The position numbers and the translations under genes were made by a program. Below are positions 23,972 to 32,740 of a stretch of DNA of 64,000 nt, in pieces. The stretch is taken from contig NZ_CP040020.1 of NCBI RefSeq assembly GCF_005280295.1, positions 992,001 through 1,056,000 of the forward strand. The letters are read 5' to 3'. Under the pieces are notes generated by a model. That model was not told the DNA's origin and searched no databases. It was given only the letters and a program-made list of their open reading frames with translations. The DNA comes from Brevibacterium sp. CS2. GTDB lineage: Bacteria; Actinomycetota; Actinomycetes; Actinomycetales; Brevibacteriaceae. Position 1 is the first letter of the stretch. Each line of letters starts with the position of its first letter.

Positions 23972-26155
23972 GTGACCACCACCCAGGCCACGCGCACCAC
24001 CGGTCCGGCCGGTCGCGGCCCCGCCGGGGCGGCAGCGGACCGCCGCACCGCGCGCCGGCTCCGCCTCGCCGCGCTCCCGGGCTTCATCGTCCTCGGCGCG
24101 GTCGTCGGCCTCCTCGCCCTCGACTCCACCGGTGCCGCGGCCCCCACCCTGCTCAACGACGCCGGCCCGCTCGGCCGCTTCGGCCTGCCGGCGGCGAAGT
24201 TCCTCTTCAACTCCGCGATGGCGGTGACGATCGGCGCTCTCGTGCTCGCCTCCGTGGTGCTGCCCCGCAGCGCCCCGGTCCGCCGTCGCCACAGGGATCG
24301 CAAGGCCGACGCGGACCAGGAGCTCGATCCCGCCTGGTCGGCGTGCCTGCGGGTGGCCGAGGTCGCCTCGGTGGCGTGGACGGTGTCCGCGATCGGCGTG
24401 CTCGTCCTCACCTTCGTCGACACGGCCGGCGCGCAGGCGCTGACCGGTGACTTCTCCGCCCAGCTCGGGGTGTACGTCACCCAGGTGCCCTACGGCCAGC
24501 TGTGGACGCTCATCGTCGTGCTCGCCGCGATCGTCTCCACCCTCGTGTTCGCGGTCCGCAGCTTCACTGGGATCGGCCTCGTCACCGTCCTGTCGTTCAT
24601 CCCGCTCGTCCCTCAGGCCCTCATGGGGCATGCGGCGGAGGCCTCCGGCCACATGCAGGCGGTCAACAGCATCGGGCTCCACCTCGTCGCCGTCGTCGTG
24701 TGGCTCGGCGGGCTGTTGGCCCTCGCGGTGCTCGCCCCCGTGCTCACCGGCCGCGGGGACCTCGGCGTGCTCGTCTCGCGGTTCTCCGCGCTGGCACTGT
24801 TCGCCTGGGCACTCATGATCGTCTCCGGGTTCTTCAACGCCCTCCTGCGCGTGGACTCGCTCGCGGACTGGACGACCCCCTACGGGATGCTCGTCGTCGT
24901 CAAGATCGCCCTCACCGCGGCGCTCGGCGTCATCGGCTGGTGGCACCGCAGCTTCGTCATCGGCCGCCTCGCCGGCTCGCCCGCGGACGGCGCCGCTGCC
25001 GGGCGGCCGGGCACGGCCGGGGCGAGCTCCGCCGCCGGGAGAGCGACGGTGCAGGCCACCGGGACGAGCGGGACCGTCTCCTCCCGGGTCGAGTTCTGGC
25101 GCCTGATCGGCATCGAGACACTGCTGTTCTCGGCCGTCATGGCGCTCGGCACCGTGCTCGCCCGCTCCCAGCCGCCCGTGCCCGACGAGCCGCCGGCCGT
25201 GCCCACCCCGGCCGAGCGGCTGACCTCCGAGCCCCTGCCGCCGGAGCCCACCTGGGCCACGTTCTTCACCGAGTGGCAGCTCGACCCGCTGTGGGTGGTC
25301 GTCGCCGTCGGCCTCGCGATCGCCTACATCGCCGGGTTCGTGCGCCTGCGCCGGCGCGGGGACGCCTGGCCGGTCGGACGCCTGATCCTGTGGCTTTTCG
25401 GCATGGCGCTGCTCGTCTACGTGACCTCCGGCGGGCCGATGGTCTACGGGCGGGTGCTGTTCTCCGCCCACATGATCCAGCACATGCTCATCGTCATGTT
25501 CATCCCGCTGCCCATGGTCCTCGGCGCGCCGATCACCCTGCTCATGCGCGCGGTGCCCGCCCGCACCGACGGCTCGCGCGGCGCCCGCGACTGGATCCTC
25601 GGCGCCGTCCACCACCCGTATCTGCGGTTCTGGGCCCACCCGGTGGTGGCGGCGGTGAACTTCTCCGGCTCGCTCGTCGTCTTCTACTATTCCGGACTCA
25701 TGTGGTGGGCGCTCTCGACGCACATCGGCCACGAGCTCATGATCCTCCACTTCACCGCCGCCGGGTACATGTTCGCGCAGGCGATGATCGGCATCGACCC
25801 CGGCGTCAGCCGCTTCCGCTACCCGCTGCGGCTCCTGCTGCTCCTCATCACCATGGCGTTCCACGCCTTCTTCGGCCTGTCGATCATGGCCTCGACGACC
25901 CTCATCGAGGGCGACTGGTACGGCAACATCGGCCACGGCTGGATCCCGGCGATCGACGACCAGGTGCGCGGCGGGGAGATCGCCTGGGGCATCGGCGAGC
26001 TGCCGACGCTCGCGCTCGCGATCATCGCCGCCGTCCAGTGGTCGCGCTCCTCGGACCGCGAGGCGAAGCGTCGGGACCGGGCCGAGGACCGGACCGGGGA
26101 CGCGGAGCTCAAGGCGTACAACGACATGCTCGCCGGCCTCGATCGGCGTCGCTGA
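23972..26155 (+). CDS. Fused copper-resistance CopD / cytochrome oxidase assembly CtaG membrane protein
   Basis: A 727-residue polytopic protein with a GTG start. Residues of about 30-390 hold a CopD-like domain of about nine membrane helices. A Pro-rich loop near 400-425 is followed by a caa3-type CtaG domain (about 430-690) with HMIQHMLIVM and further His residues in membrane helices (STHIGHELMILH). CtaG delivers copper to cytochrome oxidase and CopD imports copper; such fusions are common in actinobacteria. The charged C-terminal tail is cytoplasmic. Likely role: copper delivery to the respiratory oxidase, linking with the copper genes at the left edge. Confidence 0.87.
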   Translation: MTTTQATRTTGPAGRGPAGAAADRRTARRLRLAALPGFIVLGAVVGLLALDSTGAAAPTLLNDAGPLGRFGLPAAKFLFNSAMAVTIGALVLASVVLPRSAPVRRRHRDRKADADQELDPAWSACLRVAEVASVAWTVSAIGVLVLTFVDTAGAQALTGDFSAQLGVYVTQVPYGQLWTLIVVLAAIVSTLVFAVRSFTGIGLVTVLSFIPLVPQALMGHAAEASGHMQAVNSIGLHLVAVVVWLGGLLALAVLAPVLTGRGDLGVLVSRFSALALFAWALMIVSGFFNALLRVDSLADWTTPYGMLVVVKIALTAALGVIGWWHRSFVIGRLAGSPADGAAAGRPGTAGASSAAGRATVQATGTSGTVSSRVEFWRLIGIETLLFSAVMALGTVLARSQPPVPDEPPAVPTPAERLTSEPLPPEPTWATFFTEWQLDPLWVVVAVGLAIAYIAGFVRLRRRGDAWPVGRLILWLFGMALLVYVTSGGPMVYGRVLFSAHMIQHMLIVMFIPLPMVLGAPITLLMRAVPARTDGSRGARDWILGAVHHPYLRFWAHPVVAAVNFSGSLVVFYYSGLMWWALSTHIGHELMILHFTAAGYMFAQAMIGIDPGVSRFRYPLRLLLLLITMAFHAFFGLSIMASTTLIEGDWYGNIGHGWIPAIDDQVRGGEIAWGIGELPTLALAIIAAVQWSRSSDREAKRRDRAEDRTGDAELKAYNDMLAGLDRRR

Positions 26156-26522
26156 GCAGCGCGGCCGATCCACCGGACTGTCCAGCAGGGCCGCGGGGCT
26201 GTGCGGCAGGGCCGCCGGGCCGCTCCCCACCTCCCTCTCCTGTGCCCGGGTGCACCGCCGAGCACACATCATCTGCGGACTTGCACACTGCAATCGGGTC
26301 ACGATGCGCGCTCCGTGCTTGAAGGGCACACAGGAAAGGTTCAGGATGGGCTATCGAACGCACCCCGAAGGAGTGGCCGCGTTCAACCGGCCCACAGCGC
26401 TGTGATCGGTACGACTACGTCATCTCCTTCACTCACCCGCCTGCGGATCACCGCCCGGCGAGAGGACCATCCCGGGAGCCCCGGGTCGACCCGGCTCGGC
26501 ATCCGCCGAGCGAAGGAGCATC
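26156..26522. promoter_or_regulatory. Upstream region of the transporter-SDR operon
   Basis: A 367-base gap with no gene. TTGCACACTGCAA (26281-26293) is an imperfect dyad and shares TGCACACT with the region upstream of the LysR gene (29920-29927), so it could be the binding site of that regulator. The ribosome site GAAGGAG for the transporter is at 26512-26518. No reliable -35/-10 pair was found. Confidence 0.4.
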
Positions 26523-27896
26523 ATGAGCACGAACACATCGGAGGCGCTCAAGCCCGAGGAGCGCACGCAGCTGCAGCGCGTCGTCGCGGCCTCGATGGCC
26601 GGCACCATCGTCGAGTGGTACGAGTTCTTCCTCTACGCGGCGGCCGCCACCCTCGTCTTCAACAAGATCCTCTTCCCCCAGTCGGACAACCCGTTCGACG
26701 CGATCATCCTCGCCTTCGGCTCCTACGCGATCGGCTTCATCGCCCGCCCGCTCGGCGGCATCGTGTTCGGCCACTTCGGTGACAAGCACGGTCGCAAGAA
26801 GCTGCTCCAGCTCTCGATCATCCTCGTCGGCACCTCGACGTTCCTCATGGGCTGCATCCCGACCTTCGAGGCCGTCGGCTACATCGCGCCGGTCATGCTC
26901 GTCCTGCTCCGCTTCATCCAGGGCTTCGCGGTCGGCGGCGAGTGGGGCGGCGCCGTGCTGCTCGTCGCCGAGCACTCCCCGCGCGACTCCCGCGCGTTCT
27001 GGTCCTCCTGGCCGCAGGCCGCGGTGCCGATGGGCAACCTGCTCGCCACCGGCGTGCTGTTCGGCCTCGTCGCCGTGCTGTCCGACGCCGCGTTCCTGTC
27101 CTGGGGCTGGCGCGTCGCCTTCTGGCTGTCGGCCGTCATCGTGTTCGTCGGGTGGTACATCCGCACCAAGGTCGCCGACGCCCCGATCTTCCAGGAGGCG
27201 CAGGAGGAGGTCGTCGAGGGCGAGGCCGGCTACGGCGTCGCCGAGGTGTTCAAGCGCTACCCGCGCGGCGTCTTCACCGCGATGGGTCTGCGCTTCGTCG
27301 AGAACATCCACTACTACCTCGTCGTGACCTTCTCGATCACCTACCTCTCCATCCAGGTCGGCGTCGAGAGCATGGAGATCCTCGGCCTGCTGCTCGTCGC
27401 GCACGCCATCCACGCCGCCGCCGTGCCGCTGGTCGGCAAGATCGGCGACATCGTGGGCCGCAAGATCCCCTACGGGATCGGCATCGTGCTGACCGCGACC
27501 TGGGGCTTCTTCGCCTTCCCGCTGTTCGATACCGGCGAGGACATGCTCATCCTCGTCGCCGTCGTCGCCGGACTCCTGTTCCACGCGCTCATGTACGCCT
27601 GCCAGCCGGCGATGATGGCGGAGATGTTCCCCACCCGCATGCGGTACTCCGGCGTCTCGCTCGGCTACCAGGTCACTGCGATCGTCGCCGGCTCCATGGC
27701 GCCGATCATCGCCACCACCCTGCTGCGGAACTTCGAGTCCTCGATCCCGATCTCGTTCTACCTCGCGGCGGCCGCAGCGGTGAGCTTCGTCGCGCTGCTG
27801 TTCACCCGTGAGACCCGCGGCATCGACCTGCTCGAGATCGACCGCCTCGACAACGAGCGCCGTGCCGGTGAGCGCGCCGCCCGGGCGGCCGGATGA
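26523..27896 (+). CDS. MFS metabolite:H+ symporter (MHS family)
   Basis: A 457-residue transporter with twelve predicted membrane helices. GTIVEWYEFFLY in helix 1 and the loop 2-3 motif GHFGDKHGRKK are typical of the MHS family (ShiA, ProP, KgtP). These import organic acids or betaines with protons. The next gene, an SDR dehydrogenase, overlaps by ATGA, so the substrate is likely a hydroxy acid or precursor handled by that enzyme. This is inference. Confidence 0.88.
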   Translation: MSTNTSEALKPEERTQLQRVVAASMAGTIVEWYEFFLYAAAATLVFNKILFPQSDNPFDAIILAFGSYAIGFIARPLGGIVFGHFGDKHGRKKLLQLSIILVGTSTFLMGCIPTFEAVGYIAPVMLVLLRFIQGFAVGGEWGGAVLLVAEHSPRDSRAFWSSWPQAAVPMGNLLATGVLFGLVAVLSDAAFLSWGWRVAFWLSAVIVFVGWYIRTKVADAPIFQEAQEEVVEGEAGYGVAEVFKRYPRGVFTAMGLRFVENIHYYLVVTFSITYLSIQVGVESMEILGLLLVAHAIHAAAVPLVGKIGDIVGRKIPYGIGIVLTATWGFFAFPLFDTGEDMLILVAVVAGLLFHALMYACQPAMMAEMFPTRMRYSGVSLGYQVTAIVAGSMAPIIATTLLRNFESSIPISFYLAAAAAVSFVALLFTRETRGIDLLEIDRLDNERRAGERAARAAG

Positions 27897-28657
27897 CCGG
27901 GCGGCCGGCGGGGGCCGGCATCGCCGGGAAGCGCGCTCTCGTCACCGGCGCCGCCTCGGGCTTGGGGCGCGCGATCGCCTCGACCCTGGCCGGCGCCGGT
28001 GCGCGGGTGACGGTCGCCGACATCGACGCGGAGGCCGCGCACGCGGTCGCCGAGGAGATCGGCGGGGAGACCTGGATCGCGGACTTCTCCGACACGGACG
28101 CGCTCGACGGGATCACCCTCGAGGCGGACATCCTCGTCAACAACGCCGGGATCCAGTGGATCCACCCGCTCGAGGAGTTCCCGCTCAGCGAGTGGCGGCT
28201 CATCAACCGGCTCATGCTCGAGGCGCCGTTCCTCCTCACCAAGGCGGTGCTGCCCGGGATGTACGCACGCGGCTGGGGGCGGATCATCAACCTCAGCTCG
28301 ATCCACGGTCTGCGCGCCTCCCCATACAAGAGCGCCTACGTCGCGGCCAAGCACGGGCTCATGGGCCTGACGAAGGTCACCGCCCTCGAGGGTGGTCCGC
28401 ACGGGGTGACGTGCAACGCGATCAATCCCGGCTACGTCATGACGCCGATCGTGCAGCGGCAGGTCGCCGACCAGGCGCAGACGCGCGGGATCGGCGAGGA
28501 GCAGGTGATGGAGGACGTGTTCCTCGCCCACTCGGCCGTGCCCCGGCTCGCCGAGCCCGAGGAGATCGCCGAGCTGGCGCTGTTCCTCGCCTCGGACGCC
28601 GCGGCCGTCATCACCGGTGCCGCCCACGTCGTCGACGGGGGCTGGTCCGCCGGCTGA
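27893..28657 (+). CDS. Short-chain dehydrogenase, 3-hydroxybutyrate dehydrogenase-like
   Basis: A 254-residue SDR with the NAD-binding motif TGAASGLG, NNAG, the catalytic Ser in NLSSIHGLRAS and YVAAK (Tyr-x-x-x-Lys). The sequence type and the segment NAINPGYVMTPIV match D-3-hydroxybutyrate dehydrogenase, which oxidises 3-hydroxybutyrate to acetoacetate. Start overlaps the transporter stop, so coupled translation. A strong double hairpin follows. Confidence 0.78.
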   Translation: MTGRPAGAGIAGKRALVTGAASGLGRAIASTLAGAGARVTVADIDAEAAHAVAEEIGGETWIADFSDTDALDGITLEADILVNNAGIQWIHPLEEFPLSEWRLINRLMLEAPFLLTKAVLPGMYARGWGRIINLSSIHGLRASPYKSAYVAAKHGLMGLTKVTALEGGPHGVTCNAINPGYVMTPIVQRQVADQAQTRGIGEEQVMEDVFLAHSAVPRLAEPEEIAELALFLASDAAAVITGAAHVVDGGWSAG

Positions 28658-28667
28658 GCGCCGACCC

Positions 28668-28727
28668 CCGGCCCCTGCGGGGCCGGACTCGCATGCGGGC
28701 GCCGTCCGCCGGGCGGCGCCTGCATGC
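28668..28727 (+). terminator. Double hairpin between the SDR and LysR genes
   Basis: Hairpin 1: CCGGCCCC (28668-28675) and GGGGCCGG (28679-28686), loop 3. Hairpin 2: GCATGCGGGCGCCG (28691-28704) and CGGCGCCTGCATGC (28714-28727), 13 of 14 pairs, loop 9. The genes converge here, so it can serve both strands. Confidence 0.75.
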
Positions 28728-28832
28728 GTGCTGCGGGCAGTCGGGTCAGCTGCCGTCCACCACTGCCTCGGGCACGTGCGCCACGGCGGGGCCGTGCGAC
28801 GTCCCGGGCCGGGCGCCGCTTCCCCGCCCCCA

Positions 28833-29897
28833 TCAGTCGGCGGCCGGCTCGGGCGCCTCCGCGGGGAGGGCCGAGCCGGGGAGCACCTCGGGCACGACCG
28901 GCGGCCGGGCGGAGAACTCGCGGAGGATCTCGAGCGCGGCCTCCACCCCGCGGTTGCGCAGCGCCTCGCGGCGCACGTTCGCCCAGTAGGTGATCCGGAG
29001 GTCGAACTCGGGGATCACCCGGACGAGTGCAGGGCTCGCCTGGCCGAGGTAGTTCGGGAGCAGCCCGATCCCGGCGCCGTGCTCGGCCGCACGGACGTGG
29101 ACGAGCATGGAGTTCGAGCGGAGGAAGCCGCGGGGTTCCGGCAGGCGCGCGCCGGCGGAGTCGAGGACGTCGACGCCGAGCGTGTGCTCGATGTAGTAGA
29201 CGAGCCGGTGGTCGGTGAGCTCGGCGACCGTGCCCGGGGTGCCGTTGGCCGCGAGGTACTCGGGGGTGGCGAACAGACCCAGGCTGTAGGCATTGAGCTG
29301 GTAGCTCAGCGAGCGCGCCACCTGGGGGCGGCCGACGACGATCTCGATGTCGACGCCGGACCGGTACTGGCGGGCGCGCTGGGTGGCGGTGACGAGCTCG
29401 ACCTGGAGCCCGGGGTGGAGGCGCTGGAGCTCGGTGAGCGCGGGCGCGGCCCAGGTCAGGCTGAAGCCCTCCGGGGCGGCCACGCGCACCATCCCCGTGA
29501 GCTCCGCGGCACCCGTGACCGTCTGCTGGGCGCGGGCGAGGGCCGCCTCGATGTCCTCGGCGACGGCGAGCAGCTCACGCCCGCGTGAGGTGAGCTCCCA
29601 GCCCTCGGGGGCGTTGACGAGCACGCGGTCGCCGACGCTCTTCTCCAGTGCGGCGATCCGGCGGGACACCGTCGTGTGGTTGATCCCGAGGCTGTGCGCG
29701 GCGGCGGTGTACTTGCCCAGGCGGGCGACGGCGAGCAGGGTGAGGAGGTCGTCCGGCGCGACGGGGTGCGCGCTGTGGCCGGGGCGAAGGTGCGGGCCCG
29801 GCCGGGGAGCGGTGCCGGGCCGAGGTGAGCTGTCCGGGCGGGGGCCGGCGCCGGTCCGGCCGCGGACCGGCTCGCCGTGTGCATCGGTGTGGGGCAT
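28833..29897 (-). CDS. LysR-family transcriptional regulator
   Basis: A 354-residue regulator. An N-terminal extension of about 45 Pro/Gly/Arg-rich residues precedes the winged helix-turn-helix (LLTLLAVARLGKYTAAAHSL, then VSRRIAALEKSVGDRV). A periplasmic-binding-like effector domain fills the rest. It lies between the transporter-SDR operon and 3-hydroxyisobutyrate dehydrogenase (divergent) and probably regulates one or both. The ATG is 6 bases after a -10 TACACT, so the mRNA is probably leaderless. Confidence 0.85.
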   Translation of the reverse strand: MPHTDAHGEPVRGRTGAGPRPDSSPRPGTAPRPGPHLRPGHSAHPVAPDDLLTLLAVARLGKYTAAAHSLGINHTTVSRRIAALEKSVGDRVLVNAPEGWELTSRGRELLAVAEDIEAALARAQQTVTGAAELTGMVRVAAPEGFSLTWAAPALTELQRLHPGLQVELVTATQRARQYRSGVDIEIVVGRPQVARSLSYQLNAYSLGLFATPEYLAANGTPGTVAELTDHRLVYYIEHTLGVDVLDSAGARLPEPRGFLRSNSMLVHVRAAEHGAGIGLLPNYLGQASPALVRVIPEFDLRITYWANVRREALRNRGVEAALEILREFSARPPVVPEVLPGSALPAEAPEPAAD

Positions 29898-29903
29898 GTT
29901 CGG

Positions 29904-29939
29904 AGTGTATCTGCACGGCTGCACACTCGGTTTGCGCAA
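29904..29939 (-). promoter_or_regulatory. LysR gene promoter with TTGCGCAA palindrome
   Basis: On the reverse strand the -10 TACACT covers 29909-29904, six bases before the LysR ATG. Upstream, TTGCGCAA (29932-29939) is a perfect palindrome and TGCACACT (29920-29927) recurs before the transporter operon. These are likely regulator binding sites in the divergent region; no -35 was convincing. Confidence 0.5.
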
Positions 29940-30056
29940 CTGGCCCGCCGCGCACAGTGCCGCGCCCGCACGGGCGGACGTAGGCTGGTGGCACGACCAG
30001 GACAGCGCGGCCCGGATGCACAGCAGTCGGCCGCCACCCGTGTGCAAGGAGGCACC

Positions 30057-30965
30057 ATGGCAACCATCGGATGGATCGGCTTGGGCAATATGGGCAGGCC
30101 GATGACGAAGAACCTCATCGCCGCCGGGCACACCGTGCGTGGCTACGACCTCGACGAGCGCGCCGTGGCGGCGGCCGCGGAGAACGGCGTCGAGGCGGTC
30201 GGCTCGATCGCGCAGGCCGTCGACGGGGCCGAGGTCGTCTTCACCATGCTCCCCAAGGGCGAGCACGCCCGCAGCGTCCACCTCGGCGACGGCGGGGTGC
30301 TCGAGTTCGCCGCACCCGGGACCCTGCTCATCGACTCCTCGACGATCGACGTCGACTCCGCGAACGCGCTCCACGACGCCGCCGAGAAGGCCGGGTTCGC
30401 GTTCGTCGACGCTCCGGTGTCCGGCGGCATCTCCGGCGCCGCGGCCGGGACGCTGACCTTCATGCTCGGCGGGGCGGATGCCGACGTCGAGCGCGCCCGG
30501 ACCTTCGTCGAGCCGATGGCCGGCAACGTCTTCCACGCCGGCGGCAACGGTGCGGGCCAGGCGGCGAAGATCGTCAACAACATGATGCTCGCGATCAGCC
30601 TCCAGGGCGCGGCGGAGGGCGCGGTGCTCGCCCGGAAGCTCGGGCTCGACGCGCAGACCTTCTGGGACATCGCCCATGTGTCCTCCGGCGACTCGTGGCC
30701 GCTGCGCACCTGGTACCCGGTGCCCGGCGTGGTCGAGACGTCCGCGGCGAACAAGGGCTTCGACGCGACCTTCGCGACCGCGCTCGCCCACAAGGACGTC
30801 GGGCTCGCGATGGCTGGTGCGGAGTCCGTGGGCGTCACCCTGCCGGCGGCCCAGGTCGCCTTCGACAACCTGCAGAAGCTCATGGACGACGGCTACGCGG
30901 ACAAGGACTGCTCCCTCGTCATCCGCAACATCGACCCCGAGGCGCCGGGCGTCCCGCAGGACTGA
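30057..30965 (+). CDS. mmsB: 3-hydroxyisobutyrate dehydrogenase
   Basis: A 302-residue beta-hydroxyacid dehydrogenase. It oxidises 3-hydroxyisobutyrate to methylmalonate semialdehyde in valine breakdown. The NAD-binding GLGNMGRPM begins at residue 8; DAPVSGG and the catalytic Lys in GAGQAAKIVNN follow. A strong ribosome site AAGGAGG lies 5 bases before the ATG. It fits metabolically with the branched-chain dehydrogenase operon at 13.6-17.4 kb. Confidence 0.88.
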   Translation: MATIGWIGLGNMGRPMTKNLIAAGHTVRGYDLDERAVAAAAENGVEAVGSIAQAVDGAEVVFTMLPKGEHARSVHLGDGGVLEFAAPGTLLIDSSTIDVDSANALHDAAEKAGFAFVDAPVSGGISGAAAGTLTFMLGGADADVERARTFVEPMAGNVFHAGGNGAGQAAKIVNNMMLAISLQGAAEGAVLARKLGLDAQTFWDIAHVSSGDSWPLRTWYPVPGVVETSAANKGFDATFATALAHKDVGLAMAGAESVGVTLPAAQVAFDNLQKLMDDGYADKDCSLVIRNIDPEAPGVPQD

Positions 30966-30967
30966 GG

Positions 30968-31010
30968 GCGCCCCGGCCCGGTGCGCCTCAGTCCGCCGCG
31001 GGCCGGGCGC
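30968..31010. terminator. Possible bidirectional hairpin at a convergent gene end
   Basis: GCGCCCCGGCCCG (30968-30980) can pair with CGGGCCGGGCGC (30999-31010) with one bulged base. The right arm lies within the last codons of the YggS-type gene. No T-run. Confidence 0.4.
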
Positions 31011-31779
31011 CGAACACGCTCGAGCCGATCCGCACCATCGTCGCGCCCTCGTCGATCGCGAGCTCGAAGTCGTTGCTCATGCCCATCGACAGCTCGGTCA
31101 TCGTCTCGTCGATGATGCCCTGCTCGAGCAGCGCGGTGCGCAGCCCGGTGAGCTCACGGTAGCTCGGGCGGATCTCCGCCTCGGTCGAGCCGGGCAGCCC
31201 GATCGTCATGAGGCCGCGCATCCGCATCCGGTCGAGGCCCTGGAGCGCGCCGATGAGCTCGCCGGCGGCCTCGGGCGCGACACCGGATTTCGAGTCCTCG
31301 CGCGAGGTGTTGACCTGGACGAAGTACTCGACCCGTGCCTCGGTCGTCTCGAGGCGGCGCTGGATCCGCTGCGCGAGCTCGAGCGAGTCGATCGACTGGA
31401 TGCACGTCGCGACCCGCAGCGCGTGGTTGACCTTGTTCTTCTGCAGCGGGCCGATGAGGTGCGTCTCGTGGGGGATGTCGGCGAGCGCCTCGGCCTTGCC
31501 GGTGAGCTCCTGCACCCGGTTCTCGCCGATGAGCGTGAACCCGTGGGTGAGCGCGGTGCGGATGCGCTCCGCGGACTGGGTCTTCGTCGCGAGCATGATG
31601 CGCACGCTGTCGGCGGGCCGTCCGGCGGATTCGGCCGCGGCGGCGGCACGCTCGGCCACCTCGTCGAGGCGGGCGCGGACCGCCGTCGCCTCCTCGGGCG
31701 CGAGGCTGCCGGGGGACGCGGCGCCGGTGTGGGGCTCGGTGCTGCTACGGGGCTCGGTGCTGTCGTGGGATGCGGACAT
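30988..31779 (-). CDS. YggS/PROSC-type pyridoxal phosphate homeostasis protein
   Basis: A 263-residue single-domain alanine-racemase-fold protein. The PLP lysine is Lys66 in IMLATKTQSAE; IGENRVQEL and HLIGPLQKNKV are conserved family segments, and the phosphate-binding end IGSSVFG is present. It binds PLP and keeps its free level in balance; no catalytic activity is known. In many actinobacteria it sits near cell-division genes, but not here. Confidence 0.9.
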   Translation of the reverse strand: MSASHDSTEPRSSTEPHTGAASPGSLAPEEATAVRARLDEVAERAAAAAESAGRPADSVRIMLATKTQSAERIRTALTHGFTLIGENRVQELTGKAEALADIPHETHLIGPLQKNKVNHALRVATCIQSIDSLELAQRIQRRLETTEARVEYFVQVNTSREDSKSGVAPEAAGELIGALQGLDRMRMRGLMTIGLPGSTEAEIRPSYRELTGLRTALLEQGIIDETMTELSMGMSNDFELAIDEGATMVRIGSSVFGARPAAD

Positions 31780-31910
31780 GCCCCCATCGTCTCACCAGTC
31801 GTGCGCCGCGGTCACGGCACCGGGCCCGCCGGTGTCGCGCGGGCGGTGCCGCACGGCTGTGCTGTGCCCGCCGGGGCCCCGAGCCGAGCGACTGCTCAGC
31901 GGCGCGGGGC

Positions 31911-31916
31911 TACTCT
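31911..31916 (+). promoter_or_regulatory. -10 box of the DUF4126 gene (leaderless arrangement)
   Basis: TACTCT ends 6 bases before the ATG at 31923, leaving no room for a ribosome site. A -35 match at the right distance is poor, so the call rests on the -10 and spacing. Confidence 0.5.
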
Positions 31917-31922
31917 GTGTCC

Positions 31923-32546
31923 ATGGAACTCCTCTCCGGGCTCGGCCTCGCGACCTCCTCGGGCCTCAACGCCTACATCCCGCTGCTCGTGCTCGGGCTG
32001 CTCGACCGGTTCACCCCCGTCGTCGAGCTCGGGCCGAGCTTCGCCTGGCTGTCGAACGGCTGGATCCTCGGGCTCCTCGCGGTGCTCCTCGTCATCGAGC
32101 TGCTCGCGGACAAGTTCCCGGCCGTCGACTCGATCAACGATGCGATCCAGACCGTCGTGCGGCCCACCTCGGGCGGCATCGTGTTCGGCTCCGCCGCGAC
32201 CTCGGAGATCGCCGGGCTCGGCGCGGGCACGCTCACCGTCACCGATCCCGAGGCGGTCGCCGGCTGGCAGACCTGGGTACCGGTCGTCACCGGCATCGTC
32301 ATCGCGCTCGTCGTCCACCTGACGAAGGCGCTCACCCGGCCGATGGCGAACACCGCGACGGCCGGCACCGCCGCCCCCGTGCTCTCCACCGGGGAGGACA
32401 TCGTGTCCGCCGGGCTCTCGCTCATCGCCGTGTTCCTGCCGCTCGTCGTCGTCCTCGCGGTGATCGGCCTCGTGGTCGTCGCGGTCGTCGTCCGCCGCCG
32501 CATGCGCCGCAGGCGCGATCGGTGGCTCGGCGGCGTACCGGCCTGA
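31923..32546 (+). CDS. DUF4126 family membrane protein
   Basis: A 207-residue protein with about five hydrophobic segments. It opens with MELLSGLGLATSSGLNAYIP, typical of DUF4126, then LADKFPAVDSINDAIQTVVRP. The end is strongly basic (RRRMRRRRDR) and faces the cytoplasm. Function unknown; small proteins of this family may act as permease-like components. Single gene, divergent from the YggS-type gene. Confidence 0.8.
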   Translation: MELLSGLGLATSSGLNAYIPLLVLGLLDRFTPVVELGPSFAWLSNGWILGLLAVLLVIELLADKFPAVDSINDAIQTVVRPTSGGIVFGSAATSEIAGLGAGTLTVTDPEAVAGWQTWVPVVTGIVIALVVHLTKALTRPMANTATAGTAAPVLSTGEDIVSAGLSLIAVFLPLVVVLAVIGLVVVAVVVRRRMRRRRDRWLGGVPA

Positions 32547-32570
32547 TGGGTCCGACCCCCGGTGCGCCGG

Positions 32571-32638
32571 CCGAACTGCGCGGTATCCCATGATCGGCGC
32601 GCAATTGCGCGGTGCGTTCCGGATACCGCGCAGTTCGG
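32571..32638. repeat. 18-bp perfect inverted repeat with inner palindrome
   Basis: CCGAACTGCGCGGTATCC (32571-32588) and its exact reverse complement (32621-32638) flank 32 bases that contain GCGCAATTGCGC, itself a palindrome. The inner part repeats TTGCGCGG like the arms (CTGCGCGG), so the block looks like three related copies. It could be a terminator, a REP-like element or a site for a protein. Confidence 0.85.
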
Positions 32639-32740
32639 AGCTCGGGCGCAGCGCTGCGCCGGGGCGGGGCCCGAGGCGGCCGATGACGGGCGATGACGCG
32701 GTCCGCCGCGGGTGTCCGTGCCGCGTGCCATGATGGAGCC

